From NCBI GenBank assembly GCA_964430565.1, contig CAYSFD010000016.1:149292-213291 (forward strand): 64,000 nucleotides of DNA. The letters run 5' to 3'. Below, in pieces: positions 24,541 to 33,260 of the stretch. Under the pieces are notes generated by a model, which searched no databases, was not told the DNA's origin, and saw only the letters and a program-made list of their open reading frames with translations. The position numbers and the translations under genes were made by a program. The DNA is from VBDM01 sp964430565. GTDB lineage: Bacteria; Pseudomonadota; Gammaproteobacteria; Burkholderiales; SG8-39. Position 1 is the stretch's first letter. Every line of letters begins with the position of its first letter.

Positions 24541-25299
24541 ATGAATACCGGATCCCAGTACAGGCAGTACGGCGCGGCTGCGCTGATCATTGCGGCCGTG
24601 CTCGGCGTTTTGAGCGCGCCGGACGCCCGTGCCCAAGCCCAAGCCGCGCCCCAGCCCCAGGCGCAGCCTCAGGCCCAGCCTCAGAAGGCGCCCGACAAGG
24701 CCGCCTCCGCGAGCGGGGGAAGTTTCTACGCCTTCGCCGGTTTCGCCGCGTTGGCTGCCGATGAGAACAGTCAGCTTACGGGCGAGCACGGCAGTCCGGT
24801 CAATCTGATCGCCGGCGGCGGATACAAGCTTTCCCCGGGCCTCGCGGCAGAGCTCAACTTACTGGTCGCATTCCGGGAGCTCGACACTCCGGCGACGGCG
24901 CAAGCGCAGCTTCCCCAGGGAACCTACGTGCCGAGCACTCTCAAGTCGTCCATGACGACCAGCGGGATCGGTGCAACCGTCAAATACAGTTTCGCCGTGG
25001 ACCGCCTCGCGCCGTACTTCGGGGGCGGATTCGGACTCTATTCCACAAGGTTCGTGACGACGAGCGAAGCTCCTCTTTGCACCAACAACTGCGCCGCTAC
25101 CGGCCCCTACATCACGGAGCGCTCCACTGACATCGGAGTCCACGCGCTCGCCGGCGTGGATTTCCATTTCAGCCCGAAGGACATCTTCGCCACGGAAGTC
25201 CGCTACCTCAAGCTCAAGGCCGATTTTGGAGCCACCGTGCCGGGCACGGTCGACGCCGGCGGCACGTTCCTCTGGATGGGGTACCGCCGCATCTTCTAA
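24541..25299 (+). CDS. outer-membrane beta-barrel protein with Gln/Pro/Ala linker
   Basis: A 252-residue protein with signal peptide (LIIAAVLGVLSAPDARAQ) and a low-complexity linker of alternating Gln, Ala and Pro at ~35-55 (QAQPQAQPQ). The rest is an eight-strand OmpA/OmpW-like barrel: SGGSFYAFAGFAALAA, NLIAGGGYKLSPGLAAELNLLV, IGATVKYSFAVDRLAPYFGGGFGLY, GVHALAGVDFHFSPKDIFATEVRYLKLKADF and a terminal FLWMGYRRIF ending in phenylalanine for the Bam machinery. One extracellular loop has two cysteines (PLCTNNCA). Start ATG follows AGGAGG. It is likely co-transcribed with the Bug gene 17 bases upstream. Function unknown beyond being an outer-membrane barrel. Confidence 0.8.
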   Translation: MNTGSQYRQYGAAALIIAAVLGVLSAPDARAQAQAAPQPQAQPQAQPQKAPDKAASASGGSFYAFAGFAALAADENSQLTGEHGSPVNLIAGGGYKLSPGLAAELNLLVAFRELDTPATAQAQLPQGTYVPSTLKSSMTTSGIGATVKYSFAVDRLAPYFGGGFGLYSTRFVTTSEAPLCTNNCAATGPYITERSTDIGVHALAGVDFHFSPKDIFATEVRYLKLKADFGATVPGTVDAGGTFLWMGYRRIF

Positions 25300-25357
25300 G
25301 CGCGCGGCGCGCCCCGCCGGGCGTCGCTGCTTGGCGATTTGCACCGCCGGCCTCGCG

Positions 25358-25636
25358 CTATCCGCGAAGGCGCACGTTGGTTTTTCTGCTGATGACGAAG
25401 TGGTGCGGGTTCAGCTTCTGCTCGATGGCGGCGATGCGGTACTCCTCCTGAGGCAGCCGACCCGGGGCGCTGACGGTGCAGGATACGAGCTTGCCCTCGG
25501 CATTGAGCCGCGAGAGCTCCAGCTCCACGAGCTTTGCCCCGACGCCGAGCTTCGCCGCCAGCGCCTTGATGCGCCACGCGGTGGGGTTGGAAGTCATAAG
25601 TTCGAGCACGCTCTCGCGCAAAGACAGGGTGGTCAT
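25358..25636 (-). CDS. small winged-helix-like protein
   Basis: A 92-residue protein read on the minus strand from ATG 25636; the open frame extends further upstream but the first credible N-terminus is MTTLSLRESVLELMTSNP. Residues ~5-75 resemble a winged helix: helix SVLELMTSNP, helix IKALAAKLGVGAKLVE, recognition-like helix LELSRLNAEGKLVS and a wing with TVSAPGRLPQEEYRIA. The protein probably binds DNA, but I do not recognise a named family. It is convergent with the barrel gene and lies opposite the upstream region of the LOG gene, which would make it a candidate local regulator. No strong ribosome binding site is seen. Confidence 0.55.
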   Translation of the reverse strand: MTTLSLRESVLELMTSNPTAWRIKALAAKLGVGAKLVELELSRLNAEGKLVSCTVSAPGRLPQEEYRIAAIEQKLNPHHFVISRKTNVRLRG

Positions 25637-25781
25637 GGCTCGATTCCCGGAAAACCGCCTTGGAGAGGAGGACGGCACATCGTACGCTGAACCGGAGGCG
25701 GCGAGCGCATATTTCACCCGCCGGCCTAGAATGACGCTCCAAGCCGCCGAGTTACCCAAATCTGGTCTGCAATCCGCCCCC

Positions 25782-26594
25782 ATGACCGAACGCAAGCGCA
25801 CCACCACGAAGGCCTACCAGAATACGGGCTTCCTCAACAGCAAGGACGCACGCGCCCTGCGCATCCTGTCGGAGTATCTCGAGCCCAAGAGCCGCTTCGA
25901 CCACCACAAGGTCGACGACACCATCGTGTTCATGGGCTCGGCGCGGATCAAGTCGCGCGAGGCCGCCGAGGAAATGCTGCATAAGGCGAAGGGCGGCAAA
26001 GACCGGGAGCGGGCGCAGATGGCCGTCAAGATGTCCGCCTACTACGAAGCCGCCCGCGAGCTCGCTACCCGCCTCACCCAATGGTCGAAGGAGCTCGACC
26101 ACGAGGAGCGCCGCTTCGTCGTATGCACCGGCGGCGGCCCCGGGATCATGGAGGCGGCGAACCGCGGCGCGGCCGAGGCGCACGGCATGAACGTCGGCCT
26201 GACCATCTCCATCCCGGTCGAGGAATTCGACAACAAGTACGTCACGCGCGAGCTTGCCTTCCACTTCCATTACTTCTTCATGCGCAAGTTCTGGTTCGCC
26301 TACCTCGCCAAGGCGGTGATCGTGTTTCCGGGCGGCTACGGGACCTTGGACGAACTGTTCGAGCTGCTGACACTGGTGCAGACGCGCAAGATGAGCAAGC
26401 CCATGCCGATCGTCCTCTTCGGCACCGAGTACTGGGGCGAGGTCATCGACTTCGACGCTCTGGCGCGCCACGGCACCATCGATGCCAAGGACATCGAACT
26501 CATGCACCGCACAGACTCGGTGGACGATGCCTACGAGTGGATCGTCCGCCAGCTCGCCGAGAAGGCGCTCGGGCAGCCGGGGGCGACGTTGTAG
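25782..26594 (+). CDS. LOG-family protein (lysine decarboxylase-like fold)
   Basis: A 270-residue cytoplasmic protein of the LOG/TIGR00730 type, nucleotide-binding proteins that include cytokinin riboside 5'-monophosphate phosphoribohydrolase. The nucleotide loop VCTGGGPGIMEAANRGAAEA and the catalytic motif PGGYGTLDELFE are both present, with the conserved Arg and Glu. Before them is an N-terminal extension of about 95 residues with FMGSARIKSREAAEE, so it is the longer subgroup of the family. I chose ATG 25782; ATG 25731 in the same frame is possible and neither has a good ribosome binding site. Its last 57 bases recur at 27711-27767, after the next gene. Confidence 0.88.
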   Translation: MTERKRTTTKAYQNTGFLNSKDARALRILSEYLEPKSRFDHHKVDDTIVFMGSARIKSREAAEEMLHKAKGGKDRERAQMAVKMSAYYEAARELATRLTQWSKELDHEERRFVVCTGGGPGIMEAANRGAAEAHGMNVGLTISIPVEEFDNKYVTRELAFHFHYFFMRKFWFAYLAKAVIVFPGGYGTLDELFELLTLVQTRKMSKPMPIVLFGTEYWGEVIDFDALARHGTIDAKDIELMHRTDSVDDAYEWIVRQLAEKALGQPGATL

Positions 26595-26595
26595 C

Positions 26596-27693
26596 GTGTT
26601 GCTCCGCCCGAGCACGATCGCCTGCGCCTTAGCCGCTATCGCCGTGCTCGGACTCTTCGCCTCCTGCAGCGGCGGAGGATCCTCGGACGGTGCCGCACCG
26701 GGCCCGACGCTGGACGCCAGCAAGATCACGCCCGGCTGCTTTCAGGGCGGGACGACGCCGGAGCTCCAGATCGGCAGCGGCTTTCCAAACGCGGACTGGA
26801 ACGATCCGCATGTGATCAAGGTGGGCGGGCAGTACTGGATGTACGCGTCTTCCAATCTGGGTTTGGCCGCGCCCCCTTCCCCAGTCCAGATCTACCGCTT
26901 CACCTCGACCGACGCGGTGAGTTGGACGCTCGATCCGACGACGCCGGTCCTGACGGTCGCGAACGGACAATGGGACCAGGGCGGCGTTGAAACGCCGGCG
27001 GTCGTGTCCTTCGGCGGTAAGTACCACATGTTCTGGACAGGCTATCCCGATGCCTGGCCCGCCCTCGATGCGTTCAACTTCCGCATCGGCCACGCCACCT
27101 CCACTGACGGGATCTCGTGGACCAAGGACGCCTCGTCTCTGCTTGGGCCCTCGGGCGTATCGGGGGACTTCGCCGAATTCATCGTCGGCGAGCCCGGCCC
27201 GGTGGTGTTCAACAACACGCTCTACCTGTACTTCTCCGCGGTGGGAGTGGACGCGGCCCTGGCCGCGGGCTTGCAGGTCGTCGGCGTCATCACGTCCACC
27301 GACGGCATCGCCTGGAGCGCGCCGGTGATTGCCTTCAAGCCCGACCAGGCGGTGTATCCGCGCGCGGCGAACTGGGTCGGCTACTCGACCCCCAACGCCG
27401 TCGTCATCGCGGGCAAGGTGCACGTGTTCGTCGACGTCGCCAACGACCACAACAACAACACGTGGACCCAGGAAGCGCTCCATCACGCCTATTCGGCCAA
27501 CGGCCTCACCGGCTGGACGCAGGACCCGGCGCCCATCCGCAGGCTCACGGACTTCACCTGGACGCAGCGCGAAATCCGCTCGCCGCATGCGACCCTGGAC
27601 GGGACGAACCTGCGTCTCCACTTTGCCGGAGACGATCTGTTTAACACGAACGCGTGGGGCATCGGACAGATGACTTGCTCCCTGGCGCCGTGA
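26596..27693 (+). CDS. lipoprotein with GH43/GH32-like beta-propeller
   Basis: A 365-residue lipoprotein starting at GTG 26596, only one base after the LOG gene stop. The signal segment IACALAAIAVLGLFASC ends in a lipobox (FASC|SGGG). The mature protein has about five propeller blades, each with a Y/W-rich strand and a DGxxW turn: WNDPHVIKVGGQYWMYAS, TSTDAVSWTLD, GVETPAVVSFGGKYHMFWTG, TSTDGISWTKD, GEPGPVVFNNTLYLYFSA, TSTDGIAWSAP. This matches the five-blade fold of glycoside hydrolases 43/32/68 and related exported proteins. Candidate catalytic acids are Asp in NDPH and Glu in GEPGP. Whether it cleaves a sugar is unproven. It is bounded by two copies of the LOG 3' end. Confidence 0.7.
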   Translation: MLLRPSTIACALAAIAVLGLFASCSGGGSSDGAAPGPTLDASKITPGCFQGGTTPELQIGSGFPNADWNDPHVIKVGGQYWMYASSNLGLAAPPSPVQIYRFTSTDAVSWTLDPTTPVLTVANGQWDQGGVETPAVVSFGGKYHMFWTGYPDAWPALDAFNFRIGHATSTDGISWTKDASSLLGPSGVSGDFAEFIVGEPGPVVFNNTLYLYFSAVGVDAALAAGLQVVGVITSTDGIAWSAPVIAFKPDQAVYPRAANWVGYSTPNAVVIAGKVHVFVDVANDHNNNTWTQEALHHAYSANGLTGWTQDPAPIRRLTDFTWTQREIRSPHATLDGTNLRLHFAGDDLFNTNAWGIGQMTCSLAP

Positions 27694-27710
27694 AGCTTCG
27701 CCGTTCGGAC

Positions 27711-27767
27711 TGGATCGTGCTGCAGCTCGCTGAGAAGGCGCTCGGTCAGCCGGGAGCAACGTTGTAG
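27711..27767 (+). pseudogene. 3' end fragment of a LOG-family gene
   Basis: These 57 bases repeat 26538-26594, the end of the LOG gene, with seven mismatches. The copy reads WIVLQLAEKALGQPGATL then stop; the intact gene has WIVRQLAEKALGQPGATL. Apart from one R to L change, all differences are silent, so the tail was under coding selection for some time before it became isolated. Nothing of the rest of the gene precedes it; the 17 bases back to the lipoprotein stop are unrelated. Confidence 0.85.
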
Positions 27768-27779
27768 AGAAGCCGCAGT

Positions 27780-27813
27780 TTGAGTAAAGGAATTCGTCGT
27801 TTCCTTTACTCAA
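27780..27813. terminator. inverted repeat between convergent genes
   Basis: A perfect 13-bp stem (TTGAGTAAAGGAA / TTCCTTTACTCAA) with an eight-base loop lies between the plus-strand genes ending at 27693-27767 and the minus-strand uup gene ending at 27827. Position and symmetry suit a bidirectional terminator, although the stem is AT-rich and the U-run is short. Confidence 0.55.
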
Positions 27814-27826
27814 CGGGCCGGCAGAT

Positions 27827-29734
27827 TCACCCCGGACCTCGTTTCTTCCCCTCCAGCTTCTCCCAGCGCGCGAGGGCTTGCGTCAACGCTTCCTCGATCG
27901 CGTCATGGCGCGCCTGCAGCGGCTTCACTTCGCCCGGCCGGTCGCGATACAGTACGGGATCGGCGAGCCGGCCGGTGATTTCCGCTTGCTCCCGTTCCAG
28001 GGCTTCGAGCTTCCCCGGCAGTTCGGCGAGCTCGCGCTCTTCCTTGTAACCGAGCTTGATCTTGCCTTGCGCGCGCCGGCGCGGTTCAAGCGCCGTCGTC
28101 TTCTGCTTCGCCGCCTCCGGAGCTGAAGGTTTCGATCTCGCGCGCTGCCAATCGCTGTAGCCGCCGGCGTATTCCTTCCACTGCCCTCCGCCTTCGCTCG
28201 CAATGGTCTGGGTCACGACGTTGTCGAGAAACTCGCGGTCGTGGCTGACCAAGAACAGCGTGCCCGCGTATTCCTGCAGCAGCGATTCCAGCAGCTCGAG
28301 CGTTTCGATGTCCAGGTCGTTGGTCGGTTCATCCAGCACCAGCACGTTGGCGGGCCGGCTGAAAAGGCGCGCGAGCAGCAGGCGGTTGCGCTCGCCGCCG
28401 GAGAGCGATTTGACCAGCGCGCGCACGCGCTCCGGCGGAAAGAGAAAATCCCCGAGGTAACCGATCACGTGCTTTTTCACGCCGTTCACTTCGACGTGAT
28501 CGCCGCCCTGGCTGATGGTGTCCCCGAGCGTCGCTTCTTCATCGAGCGCCTCGCGGAACTGGTCGAAATAGGCGACGCTCAACTTGGTGCCGCGGTGGAC
28601 CTTGCCGGAATCCGGCCGGAGCTCTCCGAGGATCAGCTTGAGCAGCGTGGTCTTGCCGCTGCCGTTCGGGCCGATCAGCCCGACCTTGTCGCCGCGCAGG
28701 ATGCGGCAGGAAAATTTCTCGACCACGCGCTTGTCGTCATAGTGCTTACCGACTTCGTCTAACTCCGCGACCAGGCGGCCCGAGCGCTCGCCTTCGGCAA
28801 GCTCCAGCCCGACCTTGCCGACGCGGTCGCGACGTGCCGCGCGCTCGACGCGTAGTGCCTCCAGGCGCCGCACTCGACCTTCGTTCCTGGTGCGGCGCGC
28901 CTCGATGCCCTTGCGGATCCAGACTTCCTCCTGCGCGAGCACCTTGTCGAACTTGCGCTGATGCACGGCTTCGGTGATGAGCGCTTCGGCTTTTTGCTTT
29001 TGATACGCACTGAAGTTGCCCGGATAGCCGCTCAAGTGACCGCGGTCGAGTTCGATGATGCGCAGCGCGACCGCGTCGAGAAAGCGCCGATCGTGGGTGA
29101 CGACCAGTACGCTCCCCGGGAACGAACGCAGCGTCTCCTCCAGCCATTCGATCGCGGTGAAATCGAGATGGTTGGTTGGTTCGTCGAGCAGGAGAAGATC
29201 GGGCGCCATGACCAGCGCGCGCGCGAGGGCCACGCGCTTCTTCAGCCCGCCGGAGAGTTCCGATACCGGATCGTCCTCGGACAGCTGCAGCCGGCTGAGC
29301 GTCGCCGCGATCTTGTGCTGAAGGCTCCACCCATCGCTCGCGTCGAGGGCCTCCTGCAGATGTTGTACCCGTTCCATCAGCGCGGTATCGCCTTCATGGT
29401 GGCCATCGGCGAGCGCGTGAGTCGCGGCGTGGTAATCGACCAGCAGTTTCGTCCCCTCGCCAAGGCCTTCGGCCACCGCGTCGAACACGCTTAGCCCGGG
29501 CCGGAACGCGGGCTCCTGCGAAACGCTCGCCAGCTTCAGTTGCGGCGCGCGCCAGACCTTGCCGTCATCGGCCGCGGCGAGACCCTCGATGATCGCGAGG
29601 AGGCTGGACTTGCCGCTGCCGTTGCGCCCGATCAGGCCGATGCGCTCGCCGGGCTCGACCACGAGATCGACATGATCGAGCAAAGGCACGTGGCCGTAAG
29701 CGAGGGACAGCTGTGAAAGCTGGATCAGGGGCAT
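27827..29734 (-). CDS. uup: ABC-F ATPase Uup
   Basis: A 635-residue cytoplasmic ABC-F protein, two ATP-binding cassettes in one chain without membrane segments. First cassette: GLIGRNGSGKSS, signature ELSGGLKKRVALARAL, LLLLDEPTNHLDF. Second cassette: GLIGPNGSGKTT, SLSGGERNRLLLARLF, VLVLDEPTNDLD. Between them lies the basic P-site linker (EARRTRNEGRVRRLEALR) that enters the ribosome. The C-terminal ~85 residues form the coiled coil typical of Uup (ALEREQAEITGRLADPVLYRD). Uup affects transposon excision and ribosome assembly. The ATG at 29734 gives the standard MPLIQLSQLSLAYG start. It is divergent from a second ABC-F gene, with 173 bases between. Confidence 0.93.
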   Translation of the reverse strand: MPLIQLSQLSLAYGHVPLLDHVDLVVEPGERIGLIGRNGSGKSSLLAIIEGLAAADDGKVWRAPQLKLASVSQEPAFRPGLSVFDAVAEGLGEGTKLLVDYHAATHALADGHHEGDTALMERVQHLQEALDASDGWSLQHKIAATLSRLQLSEDDPVSELSGGLKKRVALARALVMAPDLLLLDEPTNHLDFTAIEWLEETLRSFPGSVLVVTHDRRFLDAVALRIIELDRGHLSGYPGNFSAYQKQKAEALITEAVHQRKFDKVLAQEEVWIRKGIEARRTRNEGRVRRLEALRVERAARRDRVGKVGLELAEGERSGRLVAELDEVGKHYDDKRVVEKFSCRILRGDKVGLIGPNGSGKTTLLKLILGELRPDSGKVHRGTKLSVAYFDQFREALDEEATLGDTISQGGDHVEVNGVKKHVIGYLGDFLFPPERVRALVKSLSGGERNRLLLARLFSRPANVLVLDEPTNDLDIETLELLESLLQEYAGTLFLVSHDREFLDNVVTQTIASEGGGQWKEYAGGYSDWQRARSKPSAPEAAKQKTTALEPRRRAQGKIKLGYKEERELAELPGKLEALEREQAEITGRLADPVLYRDRPGEVKPLQARHDAIEEALTQALARWEKLEGKKRGPG

Positions 29735-29907
29735 TGCCGGGATTCCGGTGAGAACTTCAGCCCGGGGCGCCGGGGAAATCGAAGAATGTTGCCTAGGGTA
29801 ACGCATCGGGCGCTCGAATCGCGCAGATGGGTTTGGTCGCCGGCCTTCCGTCCGTCGTGCGCCCCCGCCCTTCCGCGTACAATGCGCGCCTTGCTTGTTG
29901 CCCTGAC

Positions 29908-31878
29908 ATGATCCGCCTCTCCCAAGTCACGCTCCGCCGCGGCACCAAGACGCTGCTCGAAGGCGCCGACGTCGCGCTCAACCCCGGCGACAGGATCGGC
30001 CTGATCGGCGCGAACGGCTCGGGCAAAACAAGTATCTTCGCGCTCCTGCGCGGCGAGCTGCACGCGGACATGGGCGAGGTCGATTACCCCGCGCGCTGGC
30101 GCGTCGCCTACGTCGCGCAGGAAACGCCCGCGCTGGACCGCCCCGCGCTCGACTACGCGATCGACGGCGACACGACGCTGCGAAAGCTTGAAACCGCTCT
30201 CGCCGCCGCCGAGGCAGCCGACGACGGCCACGCCATCGGCGAGCTGCACGCCGCGATGCTCGATGCCGAAGCGTATACCGCACGCTCGCGCGCCGAGCAG
30301 CTCTTGCACGGCTTGGGCTTCACGCACGAGCAGATGAAAGAACCCGTCGCGAGCTTCTCCGGCGGCTGGCGCATGCGCCTCAACCTCGCGCAGGCGCTGA
30401 TGTGCCCCTCGGATCTGCTGCTGCTGGATGAGCCGACCAACCACCTGGATCTCGACGCAATCATCTGGCTCGAGGACTGGCTCAGGCGCTACGCCGGGAC
30501 GCTCCTCATCGTCTCGCACGACCGCGACTTCCTCGATGGAGTTGTCGAGGTCGTCGTGCATATCGACAACCGTAAGCTCAGGCGCTACTCGGGCAACTAT
30601 TCCGACTTCGAGCGCCAGCGCGCTGCGGCGGTGGTGCTCGCGGGGGCCCAGTACGAGAAGCAGCAGCGCGAGCGCGCGCACCTGGAATCGTTCATCAACC
30701 GCTTCCGCGCAAAGGCGACCAAGGCAAAGCAGGCGCAAAGCCGCATGAAGATGCTGGCGAAGATGGAGGAGCTGGCTCCGTTGCACGCCTCGGCGCCCTT
30801 CTCTTTCGAATTCCGCGATCCGCTCAAGGCGCCCAATCCGCTCCTGGTGCTGGAGGACGTGGACGCCGGCTACCGGATCGAAGGTGAACCGAACAAGCGG
30901 GTCGTGCGCGACATCAGCTTCTCGCTGCAAAGCGGCGAGCGCTACGGGCTCCTCGGCATCAACGGCGCGGGGAAATCGACGCTGATCAAGACCATCGCGG
31001 GGGAGCTTCCGCCGCTCGCCGGCGAGGCGATCTTCAACAAGGGACTCGCCGTCGGCTACTTCGCGCAGCATCAAATCGAGATGCTGCGCAACGACGAATC
31101 GCCGCTTTGGCACCTCGCGCGAATCGCCTCCAATACACGCGAGCAGGACTTGCGCAATTATCTGGGGAGTTTCAACTTCCCCGGCGACATGGCGACCACC
31201 TCGATCGAGACCTTCTCGGGCGGCGAGAAGGCGCGGCTCGCGCTGGCGCTGATCGTCTGGCAGCGCCCGAACTTGCTGCTTCTGGATGAGCCGACCAACC
31301 ACCTCGACCTGGAAACGCGCGAGGCGCTGACGGTGGCGCTCGCGCAGTTCGAGGGGACGCTGGTGCTCGTCTCGCATGACCGGCATCTCCTGCGCGCCAC
31401 CACCGATCAGTTCCTCATCGTCGCCGACGGCAGGCTGCAGCCCTTCGACGGCGACCTGGAGGACTACCGCGACTGGCTGTTCAAGACGAAACTGGGCTCA
31501 GTGAATACGGTGGCTGATGCCGCCTCGCCGGAACAAGCGGTTCCTTTGCCGGAGAGGGACGCGCCCGCCAAGCCGGCCGCCCAGGCGATCGACCAACGCG
31601 GCCAGAAGCGCAAGGAAGCCGAGGAGCGCCAGCGACAATACGCGGCGAGAAAACCGATCGAGTCGCGCATCAAGCGGCTCGACGAGCTGATAGCGAAGCT
31701 CGCCGCGCAGAAAGCCGCGATCGACGCCCGGCTCGCCGACCCGGCGATCTACGGCGAAGCGAACAAGGAAACGCTCAAGGCGCTGATCGTCGAACAGGCC
31801 TTCGCCGCGCGCGAGCTCGCGCAGCTCGAAGGCGAGTGGCTGGAGTTGCAAGCGCAGCTGGAGCAGCTGGCGGCCTGA
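29908..31878 (+). CDS. ABC-F ATPase, YheS-like
   Basis: A 656-residue ABC-F protein. ATG 29908 gives MIRLSQVTLRRGTKTLLEG, the normal start; the upstream extension is spurious. First cassette: GLIGANGSGKTS, SFSGGWRMRLNLAQALMCPSDLLLLDEPTNHLDLDAIIWLE (a YheS/EF3-type signature), linker with ESFINRFRAKATKAKQAQSRMK, second cassette: GLLGINGAGKST, TFSGGEKARLALALI, LLLLDEPTNHLDLETREALT. The C-terminal extension is a charged coiled coil (RKPIESRIKRLDELIAKLAAQKAAIDARLADPAIY). ABC-F proteins act on stalled ribosomes or regulate translation. The pairing of uup and yheS-like genes back to back is worth noting but not unusual. Confidence 0.92.
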   Translation: MIRLSQVTLRRGTKTLLEGADVALNPGDRIGLIGANGSGKTSIFALLRGELHADMGEVDYPARWRVAYVAQETPALDRPALDYAIDGDTTLRKLETALAAAEAADDGHAIGELHAAMLDAEAYTARSRAEQLLHGLGFTHEQMKEPVASFSGGWRMRLNLAQALMCPSDLLLLDEPTNHLDLDAIIWLEDWLRRYAGTLLIVSHDRDFLDGVVEVVVHIDNRKLRRYSGNYSDFERQRAAAVVLAGAQYEKQQRERAHLESFINRFRAKATKAKQAQSRMKMLAKMEELAPLHASAPFSFEFRDPLKAPNPLLVLEDVDAGYRIEGEPNKRVVRDISFSLQSGERYGLLGINGAGKSTLIKTIAGELPPLAGEAIFNKGLAVGYFAQHQIEMLRNDESPLWHLARIASNTREQDLRNYLGSFNFPGDMATTSIETFSGGEKARLALALIVWQRPNLLLLDEPTNHLDLETREALTVALAQFEGTLVLVSHDRHLLRATTDQFLIVADGRLQPFDGDLEDYRDWLFKTKLGSVNTVADAASPEQAVPLPERDAPAKPAAQAIDQRGQKRKEAEERQRQYAARKPIESRIKRLDELIAKLAAQKAAIDARLADPAIYGEANKETLKALIVEQAFAARELAQLEGEWLELQAQLEQLAA

Positions 31879-31903
31879 TCGGAACAACGGCTCCCTGCGG
31901 AAC

Positions 31904-33151
31904 GTGTCCTTGAATCCTCAATTCACGCCGGCCGCCGACTCGGCCTACGCCTGGGCGCGCCTGACTTTCGCACTCGCGCTGATGACGATAGGGGGCGCCG
32001 GGATGTACTCGATGGCGGTCGTGCTGCCGCCGCTTCAAGCCGAGTTCGGCATCGCGCGGGGCGATGCTTCGCTTCCCTTCACGCTCACCATGATCGGCTT
32101 CGGGGTCGGCGGCATCCTCATGGGCAAGCTCTCCGACCGCTTCGGCGTGATCGTGCCGGTGATGATCGGCTCGGTGTGCCTGGGCCTCGGCTTTATCGCC
32201 GCGAGCTTCGCTCAGAACCTCTTTCAGTTCGCCGCGGTCCACGGGTTGCTGATCGGGATCGGAACTTCAGGCACGTTCGTTCCGCTGGTCGCGGACATCA
32301 CGCTGTGGTTCACGCGCAGGCGCGGGATCGCGGTGGCGATCGTGATGAGCGGCAACTACCTCGCGGGCGCGGTGTGGCCGCCCCTCATGCAGCACTTCAT
32401 CGACACCGCCGGCTGGCGCGCGAACTACTTCGGGACCGGCCTGGTCTGCTTGTTCGCGATGCCGCTATTCGCGCTCGCCCTCCGCCGGAAGCCGCCTGCG
32501 ATCGCCGGGCTCGCGCCGGGGGCGCCGGGCGCGCGTGAAATGTCGTTGAATCCCGAGCGGCCGCTCGGGCTCGCTCCCAACCAGCTTCAGGGGTTGCTGT
32601 GCGTGGCAGGGGTTGCGTGCTGCGTCGCGATGTCGATGCCGCAGGTGCACATGGTGGCGTACTGCGCGGATCTGGGTTTCCCCGCCGCGCGCGGAGCCGA
32701 AATGCTCGCGCTGATGATGGGGTTCGGCATCGTCAGCCGGCTCGCCTCGGGCTGGATCGCCGACCACATCGGCGGCCTGCGCACGCTGCTGCTGGGCGCC
32801 GCGCTCCAGGCAACCGCGCTCGCGCTGTTCCTGCCTTTCGAGGGCCTCGCCGCGCTCTACGTGGTCTCGGCGCTGTTCGGCCTCTTTCAGGGAGGCATCG
32901 TGCCCTCCTACCCGCTCATCGTGCGCGAGTACTTCTCCCCGCGCGAAGCGGGCGCGCGCACCGGCACCGTGATTATGGCGACGCTCGCCGGCATGGCGAT
33001 CGGCGGCTGGATGCCCGGCTGGATCTTCGACGTGACCGGCTCCTACCGCGCGGCGTTCGTCAACGGCATCGCGTGGAGCCTGGTGACGACGGCGATCGCG
33101 CTCGTTCTCATCGCCCGCGCGCGGCGCGGGCCGCTCGCCCAGGCAGTGTAG
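31904..33151 (+). CDS. MFS transporter (monocarboxylate/oxalate-formate type)
   Basis: A 415-residue, 12-span inner-membrane transporter starting at GTG 31904. The first span is LTFALALMTIGGAGMYSMAVVLPPL, followed by EFGIARGDASLPFTLTMIGFGVGGILMGKLSDRFGVIVPV, with the MFS loop 2-3 motif GKLSDRFG. The second half repeats it (MMGFGIVSRLASGWIADHIGGLRTLLLG). A third mark, SYPLIVREYFSPREAGARTGTV, is typical of the oxalate/formate and monocarboxylate branch of MFS. Likely substrate is an organic acid. It lies 25 bases after the ABC-F gene and might be co-transcribed. Confidence 0.88.
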   Translation: MSLNPQFTPAADSAYAWARLTFALALMTIGGAGMYSMAVVLPPLQAEFGIARGDASLPFTLTMIGFGVGGILMGKLSDRFGVIVPVMIGSVCLGLGFIAASFAQNLFQFAAVHGLLIGIGTSGTFVPLVADITLWFTRRRGIAVAIVMSGNYLAGAVWPPLMQHFIDTAGWRANYFGTGLVCLFAMPLFALALRRKPPAIAGLAPGAPGAREMSLNPERPLGLAPNQLQGLLCVAGVACCVAMSMPQVHMVAYCADLGFPAARGAEMLALMMGFGIVSRLASGWIADHIGGLRTLLLGAALQATALALFLPFEGLAALYVVSALFGLFQGGIVPSYPLIVREYFSPREAGARTGTVIMATLAGMAIGGWMPGWIFDVTGSYRAAFVNGIAWSLVTTAIALVLIARARRGPLAQAV

Positions 33152-33186
33152 CGAAGCGACCGGGGCTGCGGCTTCGGCCCCATCGT

Positions 33187-33200
33187 TTGATCTGTATCAA
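33187..33200 (+). promoter_or_regulatory. FNR/ANR-type binding site upstream of hemerythrin gene
   Basis: TTGATCTGTATCAA is a perfect match to the FNR/ANR/DNR consensus TTGAT-N4-ATCAA. Its centre is 67 bases before the ATG of the hemerythrin-like gene. If it acts as a class II activator at -41.5, transcription would begin near 33235, with GATTCT (33223-33228) as a weak -10. This fits oxygen- or NO-responsive control of an oxygen-binding protein. Confidence 0.7.
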
Positions 33201-33260
33201 GCCTCGAATAGAAGATCCGCGGGATTCTGGTGTCGAGACAAGCGGGAGTTTTGCCCTCAC

